From the NCBI RefSeq assembly GCF_014863355.1, contig NZ_JACZEP010000016.1, positions 21,037 to 85,036 of the forward strand: a DNA stretch of 64,000 nucleotides, in the 5' to 3' direction. This document shows, one piece after another, positions 34,307-41,686 of this stretch (positions are counted from its first letter, which is position 1; each line of letters starts with the position of its first letter). This DNA comes from Aminobacter carboxidus (GTDB lineage: Bacteria; Pseudomonadota; Alphaproteobacteria; Rhizobiales; Rhizobiaceae). Below the pieces are notes generated by a model that was not told the origin of the DNA, did no database searches, and saw nothing but the letters and a program-made list of their open reading frames with translations. The position numbers were made by a program, and so were the translations under genes.

Positions 34307-35506
34307 TCAATCCTTTGTGTGGGCGGCGTCAAGCACGCGGCGTCCCAACTGGATCAGCGCCAGGTCGCTGCCGGCGGGCCCGAGCAGCGAGAGCCCGAAT
34401 GGCGCGCTGCCGGCTGTGCCGATGGGCAGCGTGATCTGGGGGAAACCCGACAGGCCGGACAGGCACAGCAGCATCAGCGCGCGCTCGCGATAGGCGAGAA
34501 GCTCGTCATGCGTTCCATTGGCCAGGGGTGCTGCTCCCGGCACTGTCGGCAGGACCAGAATGCCGTCCGCCCCGAGCAGTGCGCCAAGCTCCTGGCGAAA
34601 CGCGTCACGCTTGTCGATCTCTGCGGCGTAGTCCGTCGCCGAAATGGCGGCGCCGAATTCGAAGCGTTCCTTGACGCCCGGCCCGAGGCCGCGATCTCCC
34701 GAGGAGATCCAGGCGCCATGTTCTTGCCAGGCTTCGAACGCCTGGACCTTGCGGAAGCACCAGTAGAGTTCATCGGGCGAAAAGGCGAGGGGGCGAGCTG
34801 TGGCGACCGGACCAAGCGCCGCCTCGGCATGCCGGCGCATGCGCTGGTATTCGGCGATCTCATCCGGACCGGTCGACAGCCCGTCGAGCCAGTCGAGCGC
34901 CACGGGCCTTGTCAGTTGGCCGCGATGGGCGTCCTCGCCGATCAAAAGCTTCGCCACATTCTCATAAGCGTCGATGTCGCGCGCGAACCAGCCAAAGGTG
35001 TCGAGGCTCGGCGCCAGCTTCATCGCGCCGTCGAGCGAAATCAGTCCATGGGTGGTGCGCAGGCCGACAAGCCCGCAGAAGCTCGCCGGTGCCCGGATCG
35101 AGCCGCCGGTGTCGGAGCCTATGGCGATGTCGGCAAGTTGGCCGGCGACCGCCGCGGCCGAGCCAGACGACGAACCGCCGGTGACGCGGTTCGGTGCTGC
35201 CGGGTTGATCGGGTGCGGGAAATGCGCGTTCTGGCCCATCAGCGAAAAGGCGAGTTCGTCGGTCTGGGTCTTGCCGGCGAATCGCGCGCCGGCATCGAGC
35301 AGGATTTGTACCGCAGGAGCGGTTCTGGTGGCCGGAATGGCGCTGGCAGCCTTATCGGGGTTGCCGCAGCCGGTTGTGTAGCCGGCGACATCGTAGATGT
35401 CCTTTACGGCCAGTCGCAGTCCTGCCAAGGGGCCGGTTTCCGCATTGAAAACAGGCGTTTGCGGCAGATCTAGAAACGCGTTGAAGGATCCGGGTGCAGC
35501 AGTCAT
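34307..35506 (-). CDS. Amidase (amidase signature family)
   Basis: From the ATG before TAAPGSFNAF the protein has 399 residues; an upstream ATG adds 13. The Ser-cisSer-Lys triad is visible: Lys in LRLAVKDIYDVAGY, cis-Ser in VTGGSSSGSAAAVAG, and the nucleophilic Ser in GSDTGGSIRAPASFCGLVG. The enzyme hydrolyses amides to acids and ammonia. The length is shorter than GatA, and no gatB/gatC is near, so it is a catabolic amidase of unknown substrate. Confidence 0.92.
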   Translation of the reverse strand: MTAAPGSFNAFLDLPQTPVFNAETGPLAGLRLAVKDIYDVAGYTTGCGNPDKAASAIPATRTAPAVQILLDAGARFAGKTQTDELAFSLMGQNAHFPHPINPAAPNRVTGGSSSGSAAAVAGQLADIAIGSDTGGSIRAPASFCGLVGLRTTHGLISLDGAMKLAPSLDTFGWFARDIDAYENVAKLLIGEDAHRGQLTRPVALDWLDGLSTGPDEIAEYQRMRRHAEAALGPVATARPLAFSPDELYWCFRKVQAFEAWQEHGAWISSGDRGLGPGVKERFEFGAAISATDYAAEIDKRDAFRQELGALLGADGILVLPTVPGAAPLANGTHDELLAYRERALMLLCLSGLSGFPQITLPIGTAGSAPFGLSLLGPAGSDLALIQLGRRVLDAAHTKD

Positions 35507-35639
35507 CGTTCGAAACCTGTTTACGACATTGCCAGCATTGTTCAACGTTTGAATTTTTTCAACCCGGCATGAGATTTTAATTGATTGTGACGGTCGCGAG
35601 CCATATATCCGCGCTTGCCCAAAGTCGCACGTGCCTGTG

Positions 35640-36043
35640 GGTGTCCGCCGATCCCTCGAATGGCGAGGAAATCGGTAAGGTAACTGGAGCTAACCCCTCC
35701 AGTCGATTTAGCGGCCAACCGCAAAATCGAGGACACCTTGAAGCAACGACGGTGCGGGCCTTTCTGGTTCTCTTCCGGCTGTCCAAAAGCCGGGGTTACT
35801 GAAGAGGCACACCTTCATTGCCGGCAGTGCGGAACGGGTCTTCCCATTTCCAAGCCAAGGCAGACAAAGCGAACCGAAGCCGGGCTGGCTTAGGTTCACC
35901 GCCGCGTGAAGCGCATTTATGGTTCCAGGGTCTCCACAGGCTGGATCCATCAAATAGCGGTCATGTCTTTGTCCACCGCGGGATTCCGTGGCCGGGAACG
36001 GCCGTCCCGCAGCTTGTTGATTTTTTGCGCGGCAGGACCGCGC
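35640..36043 (+). promoter_or_regulatory. Structured 5' leader RNA of the decarboxylase gene (speF-leader-like)
   Basis: The 550-bp gap before the decarboxylase holds no gene but many hairpins. GGTGTCC (35640-35646) pairs with GGACACC (35731-35737) and closes a four-way junction with three hairpins: 35648-35675, 35683-35703 and 35704-35729. More follow: 35775-35793, 35871-35897, 35919-35950, 35978-36010 (inner stem with a GGAA loop) and 36027-36043, the last just before the gene. Six Ts (36021-36026) come 10 nt after the 35978 hairpin. A speF leader RNA is known before ornithine decarboxylase genes in alphaproteobacteria; I infer this is one. Confidence 0.65.
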
Positions 36044-36056
36044 GATGGAGAGACCT

Positions 36057-37190
36057 ATGGCCACTCAGCGCATCCTCGACTTCCTCGCCACCCGACGCCC
36101 GTCCGGCCCGTGCCTGGTCGTCGACCTCGATGTCGTGCGCGACAATTTCCGCGCCTTCGAGAAGGCCATGCCGGAGTCCAAGGTCTACTACGCCGTGAAG
36201 GCAAATCCGGCACCTGAGATCCTGCGCCTGCTCGCCGGCATGGGCTCGTCCTTCGACACCGCTTCGGTTGCCGAAATCGAGATGGCCATGGATGCCGGCG
36301 CTCCAGCCGAGCGCATCTCCTTCGGCAACACCATCAAGAAAGAGCGCGACATCGCGCGCGCCTTCGAACTCGGCATCCGCCTGTTCGCCGTCGACAGCGT
36401 CGAAGAGGTCGAGAAGGTCGCGCGCGCCGCTCCCGGCTCGCGTGTGTTCTGCCGCGTGCTGACCGATGGCGAAGGCGCTGAGTGGCCGCTGTCGCGCAAG
36501 TTCGGCTGCGTGCCTGACATGGCCGTCGACGTGCTGCGCGTTGCCAAGGCGCTTGGCCTCGACTCCTATGGCGTGTCGTTCCATGTCGGCTCGCAGCAGA
36601 CCGACCTGACCGCCTGGGATCGTGCGCTGGCCGACGCCAAGAAGGTGTTCGCCAAGCTTGCCGAAGAAGGCATCATGCTCGGCATGGTCAACATGGGCGG
36701 CGGCTTCCCGACGCGTTACCTGCGTGACGTGCCGGCGGCCCAGGCCTATGGCCAGGCCATCTTCGAGGCGCTGTCCAAGCACTTTGGCAACAGCATCCCG
36801 GAGACCATCATCGAGCCGGGTCGCGGCATGGTCGGCAATGCCGGCGTCATCAAGTCGGAAGTCGTGCTGATCTCCAAGAAGGCCGACAACGACAATGTGC
36901 GCTGGGTGTTCCTCGACATCGGCAAGTTCGGCGGTCTCGCCGAGACGATGGACGAGGCGATCCGCTATCCGATCGTGACCGCGCGTGACGCAGACGAGAA
37001 GTCGCCTTGCGTGCTCGCCGGCCCGACCTGTGACTCGGCCGACGTCATGTATGAAAAGACGCCGTACCCGTTGCCCCTGTCACTGACCATCGGCGACGAG
37101 GTGCTGATCGAGGGCACGGGCGCCTACACGACGACCTATTCGTCGGTCGCCTTCAACGGCTTCGAGCCTCTCCGATCCTACGTGATCTGA
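36057..37190 (+). CDS. odc2: Ornithine/lysine decarboxylase, PLP fold type III
   Basis: A 377-residue alanine racemase-fold decarboxylase, the same length as Sinorhizobium Odc2. It starts at the ATG after GGAGAGACCT; another ATG four codons earlier has no good site. Motifs are the PLP lysine in VYYAVKANPAPEILRLLAGM, SFHVGSQQTD, NMGGGFPTRY, EPGRGMVGNAG, and the substrate-site Cys and Asp in VLAGPTCDSADVMYE. It makes putrescine from ornithine or cadaverine from lysine. Putrescine feeds the homospermidine synthase elsewhere in the window. Expression is probably set by the leader RNA. Confidence 0.94.
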   Translation: MATQRILDFLATRRPSGPCLVVDLDVVRDNFRAFEKAMPESKVYYAVKANPAPEILRLLAGMGSSFDTASVAEIEMAMDAGAPAERISFGNTIKKERDIARAFELGIRLFAVDSVEEVEKVARAAPGSRVFCRVLTDGEGAEWPLSRKFGCVPDMAVDVLRVAKALGLDSYGVSFHVGSQQTDLTAWDRALADAKKVFAKLAEEGIMLGMVNMGGGFPTRYLRDVPAAQAYGQAIFEALSKHFGNSIPETIIEPGRGMVGNAGVIKSEVVLISKKADNDNVRWVFLDIGKFGGLAETMDEAIRYPIVTARDADEKSPCVLAGPTCDSADVMYEKTPYPLPLSLTIGDEVLIEGTGAYTTTYSSVAFNGFEPLRSYVI

Positions 37191-37204
37191 CGGCGCTCAC
37201 TTCG

Positions 37205-37251
37205 GCGCATTTTCGAACGGCGAACCGCTTCCACTTCGCCTGAAAATGCGC
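37205..37251. repeat. RIME/REP-like palindromic element
   Basis: A 47-bp stem-loop with an outer perfect 10-bp stem (GCGCATTTTC / GAAAATGCGC) and an inner 6-bp stem (GGCGAA / TTCGCC) lies 15 bp after the decarboxylase stop. No T tract follows. Rhizobial genomes carry many dispersed palindromes of this size and style between genes (RIME-like). It may also protect the mRNA 3' end. Confidence 0.65.
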
Positions 37252-37344
37252 TGAGAGCCGATCAGATCACCCCGGCGCGGGCGCAATCGGCGCCCGCACG
37301 GGTTCGCTTGTGGACCTGTTCTCCGCTCGTGAAGGATCACGGAC

Positions 37345-37989
37345 ATGCATACCGAAAAAGAAGCCATCGAGACCTCGCCCGACATCGTGATCGTGGCTGA
37401 AAACCTTGCCGACGTCGCTGCGCGCGAAGCGCTGCTCGACCGGGCCATGGGCCCGAAGCGGCGCAAGAAGTCGTCGGAGAAGCTGCGGCGTGGCCGCCGC
37501 CCATCCGAGGGCCTGGCGCTGATCGCGCGCAATGCCGAGGGGTCGGCCATCGGCACCGTGCGACTGTGGGACGTGCGCCTGGGCGAGGGCGGCCCGGCAG
37601 CGCTGCTGCTCGGCCCACTCGCTGTCGATCCGTCGACCAAGGGTGCCGGCATCGGCTCGGCGCTGATGCGCCAGGCGATCGCCGAGGCTGCACGGCTTGG
37701 CCACCGCGCCATCCTGCTGGTCGGCGACGCGCCTTATTACGCGCGCTTCGGTTTCACCACTGAGAAGACCGGGCAGCTCTCGATGCCCGGACCCTACGAA
37801 CGCGACCGCTTCCTGGCGCTGGAACTCGTGCCCGGTACGCTGGACGGCGCCAGGGGCGTGCTCAAGGCGGCCGGTCGCAAGCTCGGCGCTTCGGTTCGCA
37901 AGTCGCCTGCGGCATTTGCCAAGAGCGACGTGTCGTCTGACAGCCCGAGCGGGTCCTTTACGCGTCCCGCAGGACGCTTGGCGCGCTGA
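37345..37989 (+). CDS. GNAT family N-acetyltransferase (YhbS-like)
   Basis: A 214-residue protein. After a basic region, the GNAT core has LALIARNAEGSAIGTVRLWD, the acetyl-CoA loop in LAVDPSTKGAGIGSALMRQA, and LLVGDAPYYARFGFTTEKTG. The last 50 residues are basic and Ser-rich. Substrate unknown. It follows the decarboxylase by about 150 bp in the same direction; a role in polyamine acetylation is only a guess from neighbourhood. Confidence 0.9.
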   Translation: MHTEKEAIETSPDIVIVAENLADVAAREALLDRAMGPKRRKKSSEKLRRGRRPSEGLALIARNAEGSAIGTVRLWDVRLGEGGPAALLLGPLAVDPSTKGAGIGSALMRQAIAEAARLGHRAILLVGDAPYYARFGFTTEKTGQLSMPGPYERDRFLALELVPGTLDGARGVLKAAGRKLGASVRKSPAAFAKSDVSSDSPSGSFTRPAGRLAR

Positions 37990-38031
37990 GCGGAGCGTGC
38001 CGTCCAGTGGCCTGAAGCAATCTGGGCAAAG

Positions 38032-38277
38032 TCAGCTCCAAGCCGCCATGCGGCTTGGAGCTGCCGGAAAACAGGTCGGCGACGGCGTCCTGTCCTTGAC
38101 GCAGGCGATCGATGGTTGTGGCGACAGCGGCAACCTTGAAGGCCGCTCCGCCTGCACGGCGTGCCCGTCGTCCAGGCCGATCGCCGAGCCAAGGTATCCG
38201 CAGCCCGACAGCGGCATCGCGCAAGCCACTACCACTGCCATTGCTGCAAGGCGGTTTCGTCTCACCTTCGGCTCCAC
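38032..38277 (-). CDS. Possible small lipoprotein
   Basis: From a GTG, 81 residues with a basic start (EPKVRRNRLAA), a hydrophobic core, and a lipobox LSGC (Cys at about residue 26). The rest is Pro/Ser/Arg-rich with no recognised domain. The ribosome-binding site is weak and the C-terminal codons overlap a perfect 14-bp inverted repeat, so the end of the frame may be altered. This could be a decayed relative of the neighbouring lipoproteins. Confidence 0.4.
   Translation of the reverse strand: MEPKVRRNRLAAMAVVVACAMPLSGCGYLGSAIGLDDGHAVQAERPSRLPLSPQPSIACVKDRTPSPTCFPAAPSRMAAWS
38033..38064. repeat. Perfect inverted repeat, 14-bp arms
   Basis: CAGCTCCAAGCCGC and GCGGCTTGGAGCTG are separated by only CAT. 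It lies between the convergent GNAT and lipoprotein frames. No T tract follows on either strand. It may be a terminator-like structure or a small palindromic repeat. Confidence 0.7.
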
Positions 38278-38334
38278 GTCGGTTCCACGATTGCTTTGGA
38301 GACGCGGTGCCCCGGATGGGCACCGCGCCATCGG

Positions 38335-38646
38335 TCACTGTTCGTAGGTGTAGTAGCGGTCGCCGCCATGGCGTGGCCGCCGCCTGCCATCGCAACCCGG
38401 ATGCCGTGGCCGGCCATAGTCCTGGGTGCAGAAGACCGGTTCCGAAAATGGCGGGCGTGGTGCACGAGGCGGGCGCGGTGGCATTGGCGGCACCGGCGGA
38501 CGCGGATGATAGCGCGGGTGGTCCCCATGGCGCGGTGGGTAGCGCGTGTCGTCCCAGCGCGGCGGGCCGTAGCGATCATCCACGCAGCCTGCAAGGGTTG
38601 CTGCACATAGGGTCGCAGCCAGGGCAATCAGTCGATTTCGATTCAC
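38335..38646 (-). CDS. Small Pro/Arg-rich lipoprotein
   Basis: A 103-residue protein with a lipoprotein signal (MNRNRLIALAATLCAATLAG followed by the lipidated Cys). The mature part begins VDDRYGPPRWDDTRYPPRHG and is very rich in Pro, Arg and Gly with two later Cys. It is a close paralogue of the next gene upstream: the signal peptide and the CVDDRYGP junction are nearly the same. No domain is known. Confidence 0.72.
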   Translation of the reverse strand: MNRNRLIALAATLCAATLAGCVDDRYGPPRWDDTRYPPRHGDHPRYHPRPPVPPMPPRPPRAPRPPFSEPVFCTQDYGRPRHPGCDGRRRPRHGGDRYYTYEQ

Positions 38647-38746
38647 ATAACACTCCGGGTGAACTTGACCGGGGCGATGTGGGCTCCAATTGTTGTGGGG
38701 ACATTACCGGTCGGACTGGCCATGCCATTGTCCTTCACGAGACGAA

Positions 38747-38770
38747 AAAGGCCGGGTGAACCCGGCCTTT
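38747..38770 (-). terminator. Intrinsic terminator between the paired lipoprotein genes
   Basis: AAAGGCCGGG and CCCGGCCTTT pair across a 4-nt loop; on the minus strand the stem runs into TTTTTCGTC. It lies 4 bp after the stop of the upstream lipoprotein gene. Confidence 0.9.
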
Positions 38771-38774
38771 GTTG

Positions 38775-39095
38775 TCAGTCGTTGGAAAAGCGGCGTGGTC
38801 TCGGACGGTCGATGCAATCGGGCGACGGCGTCGTTGCCGGTCCGCCTCGGCAGTCGAGCGGTTCGCCGCGCGGACGCGGCGGCGGGCCATGACGGGGGTA
38901 TTCGCGCGGGCCATCCCAGTTGCGAGGCCTGCGTGGACCGTCCCAATTGCCGGGGCCGCTTCTGGGGCCATCCCAGCTGCGCGGACCATGCCTGGGGCCA
39001 TCCCATTCGCGAGGTCCGTATCGGTCATCCACGCAGCCGGCGAGGACTGCGACGCACAGGGTCGCGGCCAAAGCGGCCAATCGGTTTCGGTTCAT
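38775..39095 (-). CDS. Small lipoprotein with WDGPR repeats
   Basis: A 106-residue paralogue of the downstream lipoprotein, with signal MNRNRLAALAATLCVAVLAG then the lipidated Cys. The mature part has four W-D-G-P-R repeats spaced 8-10 residues apart, in a Gly/Pro/Arg-rich setting, then a tail with two Cys (LDCRGG, PDCIDRP). The start is the internal ATG, because an upstream in-frame ATG would bury the signal peptide. Probably an envelope-associated, disordered protein. Confidence 0.75.
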   Translation of the reverse strand: MNRNRLAALAATLCVAVLAGCVDDRYGPREWDGPRHGPRSWDGPRSGPGNWDGPRRPRNWDGPREYPRHGPPPRPRGEPLDCRGGPATTPSPDCIDRPRPRRFSND

Positions 39096-39196
39096 ATGAA
39101 TCTCCACATCGCGAAACGTCCCTGCGAGGGGATGTGGACCCTGACCATTGCCGCTGCATTGCGCCTTCAACCAAGGCGAGCATAAATCGCATGCAA

Positions 39197-39224
39197 AAAG
39201 GCCCGGTTGTGACGCCGGGCCTTT
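39197..39224 (-). terminator. Intrinsic terminator of the SCP2 gene
   Basis: AAAGGCCCGG and CCGGGCCTTT form a 10-bp stem with an 8-nt loop; on the minus strand TTTTTGC follows. It lies 26 bp after the SCP2 stop. Confidence 0.9.
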
Positions 39225-39250
39225 CTTTTGGATGATTCCGCGTCGTGGGC

Positions 39251-39532
39251 TTAGAGCAGCTGGCTCAGGCTCATCGCCACCGACATGTCGCCCTCGACCT
39301 TGATCTTGCCGGTCATGAACGCCATCGTCGGGTTGAGGTCGCCAGCGATCAGCGACTCGAGATCGTCGAGCGACAGCTTGATGGTGCAGTCGGCCGGCCC
39401 GTCGGTCGTTGTAAGGGTGTTGCCGTCGATGACGATGACACCATCGCCGCCGGTGTCGAACTTGATCGAGCGGTCAAATCCGGCGCTCTCCACCTTCGCC
39501 TTGATCTTGTCTGCGACTGCCTGAATGCTCAT
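39251..39532 (-). CDS. SCP2 sterol-binding domain protein
   Basis: A 93-residue, single-domain SCP2 protein. It has the family pattern DRSIKFDTGGDGVIVIDGNT, then CTIKLSLDDLESLIAGDLNP and FMTGKIKVEGDMSVAMSLSQ. Such proteins form a hydrophobic pocket that binds acyl-CoA, fatty acids or sterol-like lipids. An upstream palindrome (39640-39657) resembles MerR/LiuR-type sites of acyl-CoA metabolism genes, which fits a lipid role. It is monocistronic. Confidence 0.9.
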   Translation of the reverse strand: MSIQAVADKIKAKVESAGFDRSIKFDTGGDGVIVIDGNTLTTTDGPADCTIKLSLDDLESLIAGDLNPTMAFMTGKIKVEGDMSVAMSLSQLL

Positions 39533-39639
39533 GGCTCTCTCCTGGTCTTTTCCTGAAAGGCGCTTTGCGCCCGGCCTCCCCGGACCAATCCGGACGAGCC
39601 GGCCATGTCACAGGACTGGATTGCCTATAGCTGGCATCT

Positions 39640-39657
39640 TACGTTTACGTCAACGTA
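39640..39657 (-). promoter_or_regulatory. TACGTT-N6-AACGTA palindrome upstream of SCP2
   Basis: The 18-bp site has perfect 6-bp arms around TACGTC, about 108 bp upstream of the SCP2 start. It resembles sites of LiuR-like MerR regulators, which control branched-chain amino acid and fatty acid breakdown. The regulator is not in the window. Confidence 0.5.
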
Positions 39658-39694
39658 GAATTGGCTGGCGATGGTCATGTGAACCGAGGACATG

Positions 39695-39715
39695 AGGCAG
39701 CCATGCTGGCTGCCT
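39695..39715 (-). terminator. Hairpin at the end of the flagellar operon
   Basis: An 8-bp stem (AGGCAGCC / GGCTGCCT) with a 5-nt loop starts 8 bp after the last minus-strand flagellar gene. No T tract follows, so it is a weak terminator or 3' stabiliser. Confidence 0.5.
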
Positions 39716-39722
39716 GCCTGTA

Positions 39723-40268
39723 TCAATGCGCCTTGGCCGGGGTCGCTTCCGCAGGCTTTGCGGCTTCGACCGCTGCGGCGGCAGCCGATTCACGCTGGCG
39801 CACCGCGTTGTCACGGACGTCGTCAGGGGTGAGGAAGTCGATCTGCTCGACCATCACCTCGTGGATCAGCTTCGAGCCGACACGCGTGTTGATGGCGTCG
39901 CGGATGCCGTTGCGAAAGCCATCGAGATCGAGCTTTTCGTATTCGGTGAAGTCGATCTGCGGATTGCCGTAGAGATACGAATAGACCTGGTCGATGAGCA
40001 GGGAGTCCATCGGCACCGACATCTTTGATACTTCCTTGGGCTCGACCGTATAGACGAGGCGCGTGAGGAAATAGCCATGCACGCGCTCGTCTTTGAGCAG
40101 CGGCACGGAGATGACGTCGGTCTTGACGTAATCGAGACCACCGAGCAGCGGCTTCTGCTCCTCGGTCGCCGGCAGGTTGGCTGCGGCCTGGAACGAATAG
40201 AAGACCGCGCCGAGGGTCACGGCGACAATCCACAGCGCCGCCGCGATGAACTTGATCACCGCGCCCAC
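39723..40268 (-). CDS. Conserved membrane protein of the flagellar cluster, function unknown
   Basis: A 181-residue protein with one N-terminal membrane helix (about 5-25, IKFIAAALWIVAVTLGAVFY) and a periplasmic domain that loosely recalls FliL: a single helix followed by a beta-strand region that ends in helices (RNGIRDAINTRVGSKLIHEV, then MVEQIDFLTPDD). The tail is Ala-rich. It is the last gene of the run, overlapping the gene before it by 13 bp. A FliL-like role at the motor is a guess. Confidence 0.7.
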   Translation of the reverse strand: MGAVIKFIAAALWIVAVTLGAVFYSFQAAANLPATEEQKPLLGGLDYVKTDVISVPLLKDERVHGYFLTRLVYTVEPKEVSKMSVPMDSLLIDQVYSYLYGNPQIDFTEYEKLDLDGFRNGIRDAINTRVGSKLIHEVMVEQIDFLTPDDVRDNAVRQRESAAAAAVEAAKPAEATPAKAH

Positions 40269-40666
40269 CCGAATTCGTTGGCCGAATAGGTGCCGTCCGC
40301 TTCGGAGCGCTGGATCGCGTCCCTGAGCAGCGAGGCGACTTCGCTGACGGCGCTGAGATGGGCAAGGATCGCGCGCTCATTGGCAACGAGCTTGTCGCGC
40401 AGGCGTTCGACACCGACCTTGAGCTCGTTCGGGAAATCGCCTTCGACTAGGCCCTTGGTGGCGCGGGTCAGTTCGTAGAGATAACGGCTCTTGCGCGCGT
40501 TCGACGCCTTGATGTCGAAATGGATGTCGGTGCGGATGGCGGCGGTCTCTTCTTCGACCGCATCTTCGATGCGGCTGATGATGGCCGCGACGTTGCCCGG
40601 ACGGGCGACGTCGATGAGATCGGCCGTCGCCGGGAGGTTCGTCCTGTATTCGGAGAGATCCGACAT
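40256..40666 (-). CDS. Small helical protein, FlgN-like candidate
   Basis: A 136-residue, all-helical, soluble protein with no known motif. It has a size and helix pattern like FlgN, the cytoplasmic chaperone of FlgK and FlgL, and lies in the same flagellar run as those genes. The assignment rests on length, predicted helices and position only. It starts 10 bp after the rod-binding gene's stop. Confidence 0.6.
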   Translation of the reverse strand: MSDLSEYRTNLPATADLIDVARPGNVAAIISRIEDAVEEETAAIRTDIHFDIKASNARKSRYLYELTRATKGLVEGDFPNELKVGVERLRDKLVANERAILAHLSAVSEVASLLRDAIQRSEADGTYSANEFGWAR

Positions 40667-40676
40667 ATCCTATCCT

Positions 40677-41231
40677 CTACGATTTGGTGTCAGTGACGGA
40701 GGCGGCATCGTCGCTTCCCAGCGAGCGCACCATCTTCCGCTGCAATTCCTGGATGAGCGCAGTGGCCTGGCTCATTTGTTCGTCGAGCGCAGCCTTTTCG
40801 GGGCCGCCGGAGACGCCGCTTACCGGCACCGCCTTTTCGTCCTTGATATAGTGGTCGCGCATCACCGTCCTGGCGATGCCGATGCCACCGGCTTCGGCGG
40901 TCTGCTTGGCGAGATGCTCGGCCATCATGGACTTCCACATGTCGCCGGCCATGCCCTTGCCGTACACGCTTTCGGTGTTCTTCGGCATCATGTTGCCGAT
41001 GAAGGTCTGCAGCACCATCGCCTCGAACTTCTTCATCGAGGCGTCGGCCGAGGTCTTGTCTGGCTGGCGCCCGACGCCGCCGGTAACTTCCGCCTCGGTG
41101 AGCGAGAAGGCGCCTGACGTGCCTGCGTTAGCCGTCCGGTTGGCGAGTGCCGCGCGCGCAGCCTGGATGCCGGCCGGCTCGACGGCCTTGGCAACGTCCA
41201 GAATGATGTCGCTGGGTGGGGAGATGGCCAA
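40677..41231 (-). CDS. flgJ: Rod-binding protein (FlgJ N-terminal domain)
   Basis: A 184-residue protein with only the rod-binding half of FlgJ. The core segment is KKFEAMVLQTFIGNMMPKNT, then YGKGMAGDMWKSMMAEHLAK and AEAGGIGIARTVM, the typical FlgJ-N motif. The muramidase half is absent, as in other alphaproteobacteria; the lytic transglycosylase encoded after motD may supply that activity. It acts in the periplasm as a scaffold for the flagellar rod. Confidence 0.87.
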   Translation of the reverse strand: MAISPPSDIILDVAKAVEPAGIQAARAALANRTANAGTSGAFSLTEAEVTGGVGRQPDKTSADASMKKFEAMVLQTFIGNMMPKNTESVYGKGMAGDMWKSMMAEHLAKQTAEAGGIGIARTVMRDHYIKDEKAVPVSGVSGGPEKAALDEQMSQATALIQELQRKMVRSLGSDDAASVTDTKS

Positions 41232-41294
41232 ATCTGGCTCGCCTTTCCGGGTTTGCGTTACTGCTGATTGTGGAGGGTCAAGCTTGCGGCAACC

Positions 41295-41684
41295 TTACTT
41301 GTCTTCAGCCGACTTTCTTTCAATGATTTCGAGACGTTCGCGGTCGGCACTGTCACGCTCGTCCTGGCGGCGGACGTCGCGGTAGGCACGCTCGACCATA
41401 TTGGTGCGGGCGGTGGCTGTGGCGATCTTGCCGACCTCGACATTGGCGAGGCCGAGATTGAGCTGCTTCTTGTCGATCGCCTCCTTGATGCGGCGATGGT
41501 AAAGCTCGGGGAACAGCTGCGAGATGCCGTCGGCGCTGTCGAAGCTGTCCGACAGCGATTGCGCCTCGGCTTCAGCGGCAATGGCATTGGCGACAAAGCC
41601 GGCATGGCGGGTCTCGTGCAGCGCCTTGAGCTGCTCCTGCACGACGATCAGCTTCTTCAGACGATCCCGGCGTGACATTGCCAT
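41295..41684 (-). CDS. FliJ-like coiled-coil protein
   Basis: A 129-residue charged, helical protein (MAMSRRDRLKKLIVVQEQLK start) with heptad-like Leu/Ala spacing. It starts 2 bp after fliR ends. Its size, composition and position after fliR suggest a FliJ-type export component, which links the FliI ATPase to FlhA, but sequence identity is too low to be sure. Confidence 0.6.
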   Translation of the reverse strand: MAMSRRDRLKKLIVVQEQLKALHETRHAGFVANAIAAEAEAQSLSDSFDSADGISQLFPELYHRRIKEAIDKKQLNLGLANVEVGKIATATARTNMVERAYRDVRRQDERDSADRERLEIIERKSAEDK

Positions 41685-41686
41685 GC

